Shown here piece after piece: positions 6,394 to 7,381 of a stretch of 7,381 bases of DNA (its first letter is position 1; every line of letters begins with the position of its first letter). Below the pieces are notes generated by a model. It searched no databases, was not told the origin of the DNA, and worked only from the letters and a program-made list of their open reading frames with translations. A program made the position numbers and the translations under genes. This stretch comes from Bacteroidales bacterium. GTDB taxonomy: Bacteria > Bacteroidota > Bacteroidia > Bacteroidales > GCA-2711565. Location: positions 1-7,381 of the forward strand of contig JAOZQX010000059.1 in NCBI GenBank assembly GCA_029931995.1, in the 5' to 3' direction.

Positions 6394-7229
6394 AAATAAA
6401 ACTTGGTGGGCTTGTATTAATTCTATGTCTGATACAGTTGTCTGTTTATTCCCAATATTTCGACAATTTCGTTGAAGATGAAAGTATGCTTTATGCGCAT
6501 ACAAAACAGGTCAACCAGTTTTTTAGGAGATTTAACGGAGAAGAGGATCGTTACGGCGAACGCTTCTCTGTTAATAACCCTTTGTACCAAAATCCAACCT
6601 ATCGAAGAAATTTCATAGAATTATTGTTCGATCAGCAAAGTACTAATATTGACCCGCTGATTAAAAATGAATTTATTTATAGATGCACTCGACCTGAACA
6701 GCAAAATTTTCTTGATTTCCATGGGGGTAATTGGTTTGCTGAAGTCAAAACCAGTTTTAATTATAAGGGCGAACAAAAAGATCTTATTTTATTCTTAAAA
6801 CTTCAGGAAGAAGAAGTAGGTTCAAAATGGGTGCTAATTAATGTAATTTTCGAGCCTTTTTTCAACCAGTTTGTTGATGCCAAAAAACTCCCCGAAGAAG
6901 AGCAAAAATTTTTACATCCCTTGAGCCACGAACTCGATTTTATGAATCTGGTAAAAGTATTTAAATCAAAAGCTGTACTCGAACAATTTGCCGAAAAGGG
7001 TTTTAAACCAGATTATTTAACTTTATTTATTTATGAGTTTCGTAACCTTAATTTACAATTTATCACAGTTGAGGATGTAAAATTTCACTTTTTCCAACTA
7101 AATGATTGGTATCTCGAATTATCAAAATTTAACCGAAAAGGCAATAACTCGGGTTGGCTAATTTCAAATTTACTGAAAATCACTAAAGAAGATCAAGAAA
7201 TTTTAAAAGCACTTATTTTTCAAGAATAG
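6390..7229 (+). CDS. Exported protein of unknown function, third gene of the envelope operon
   Basis: A 279-residue protein. Residues 1-21 form a signal peptide with probable cleavage at VYS|QYF (21/22). I recognise no named family. An N-terminal helix-rich part (about 33-75) holds HTKQVNQFFRRFNGEEDRYG and a PTYRRNFIELLFD segment. A more strand-like middle follows (about 90-155), with NWFAEVKTSFNYKGEQKDLILFLKLQEEE and WVLINVIFEPF. A helical C-terminal half (about 175-279) includes HPLSHELDFMNLVKVF and NNSGWLISNLLKI. The middle part could again be NTF2-like, but this is weak. The start codon overlaps the stop of the preceding gene by 4 nt, and the following gene begins 18 bp downstream, so it is firmly within the operon. 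The lack of cysteines in the mature protein and of an obvious active site argues for a structural or binding role. Confidence 0.78.
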   Translation: MKIKLGGLVLILCLIQLSVYSQYFDNFVEDESMLYAHTKQVNQFFRRFNGEEDRYGERFSVNNPLYQNPTYRRNFIELLFDQQSTNIDPLIKNEFIYRCTRPEQQNFLDFHGGNWFAEVKTSFNYKGEQKDLILFLKLQEEEVGSKWVLINVIFEPFFNQFVDAKKLPEEEQKFLHPLSHELDFMNLVKVFKSKAVLEQFAEKGFKPDYLTLFIYEFRNLNLQFITVEDVKFHFFQLNDWYLELSKFNRKGNNSGWLISNLLKITKEDQEILKALIFQE

Positions 7230-7247
7230 TCATAAATTTTTGCGCAT

Positions 7248-7381
7248 ATGAAGAAGGTTGGGTTTCTCTTTTGGGCTTTATTGTTTTCGTTAACTCTTTT
7301 TGCTGAACAGAAAGGAGAACTACATTTCACTCAAAAAGATATTGACACCTACCAAAAGCAAGCTACACAATTAGTAAACTT
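7248..7381 (+). CDS. Start of a fourth exported protein (3' end outside window)
   Basis: The ATG at 7248 opens 44 complete codons that continue past the right edge. Residues 1-19 form a signal peptide (MKKVGFLFWALLFSLTLFA) with likely cleavage before E20. The mature start has a helix-like segment FTQKDIDTYQKQATQLVN (27-44). From memory, and without being able to verify it, similar N-termini occur in larger Bacteroidota envelope proteins where they precede a small domain and then a variable C-terminal module. What the rest contains cannot be seen. The 18-bp gap after the previous stop supports membership in the same operon. Confidence 0.75.
   Translation, partial: MKKVGFLFWALLFSLTLFAEQKGELHFTQKDIDTYQKQATQLVN

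Overview
The window is an AT-rich stretch of a Bacteroidota genome. The inference rests on several things: a LytS-type histidine kinase paired with a LytTR response regulator, start codons without clear Shine-Dalgarno sequences, TAnnTTTG-like promoter -7 elements, and the protein families present, including a DUF6873/GME-fold protein and small exported NTF2-like proteins. I cannot place it below phylum with confidence, though an order such as Bacteroidales/Marinilabiliales would fit.

Layout. Positions 1-930 hold the 3' end of a sensor kinase and its overlapping response regulator (+). They converge almost without a gap on aspS (-, 934-2688). Upstream of aspS and on the same strand is a DUF6873-like protein (2760-3446), so the two may be co-transcribed. 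A 78-bp divergent region separates it from a membrane-anchored BLH/DUF442-type phosphatase-like protein (+, 3525-4088). That gene converges, 5 bp apart, on an Elp3-like radical SAM protein (-, 4094-5092). An 87-bp divergent region follows.

From 5180 to the right edge runs a tight operon (+) of exported proteins: a coiled-coil lipoprotein, two small signal-peptide proteins and the start of a fourth. Spacings are 5 bp, a 4-bp ATGA overlap and 18 bp. The lipoprotein's C-terminal domain and the second protein share a visible motif and look like divergent copies of one fold, probably NTF2/SnoaL-like. This is the least described part of the window and the best candidate for an uncharacterised envelope system.

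The most unusual nucleotide-level signal is a near-perfect hairpin followed by a U tract. It lies in the sense direction inside the DUF6873-like gene and resembles an intrinsic terminator about 100 nt after the start codon. A weaker terminator-like hairpin for the phosphatase gene is embedded in the antisense of the radical SAM gene. No tRNA, rRNA, CRISPR array or insertion sequence was seen, and no intergenic stretch exceeds 90 bp.
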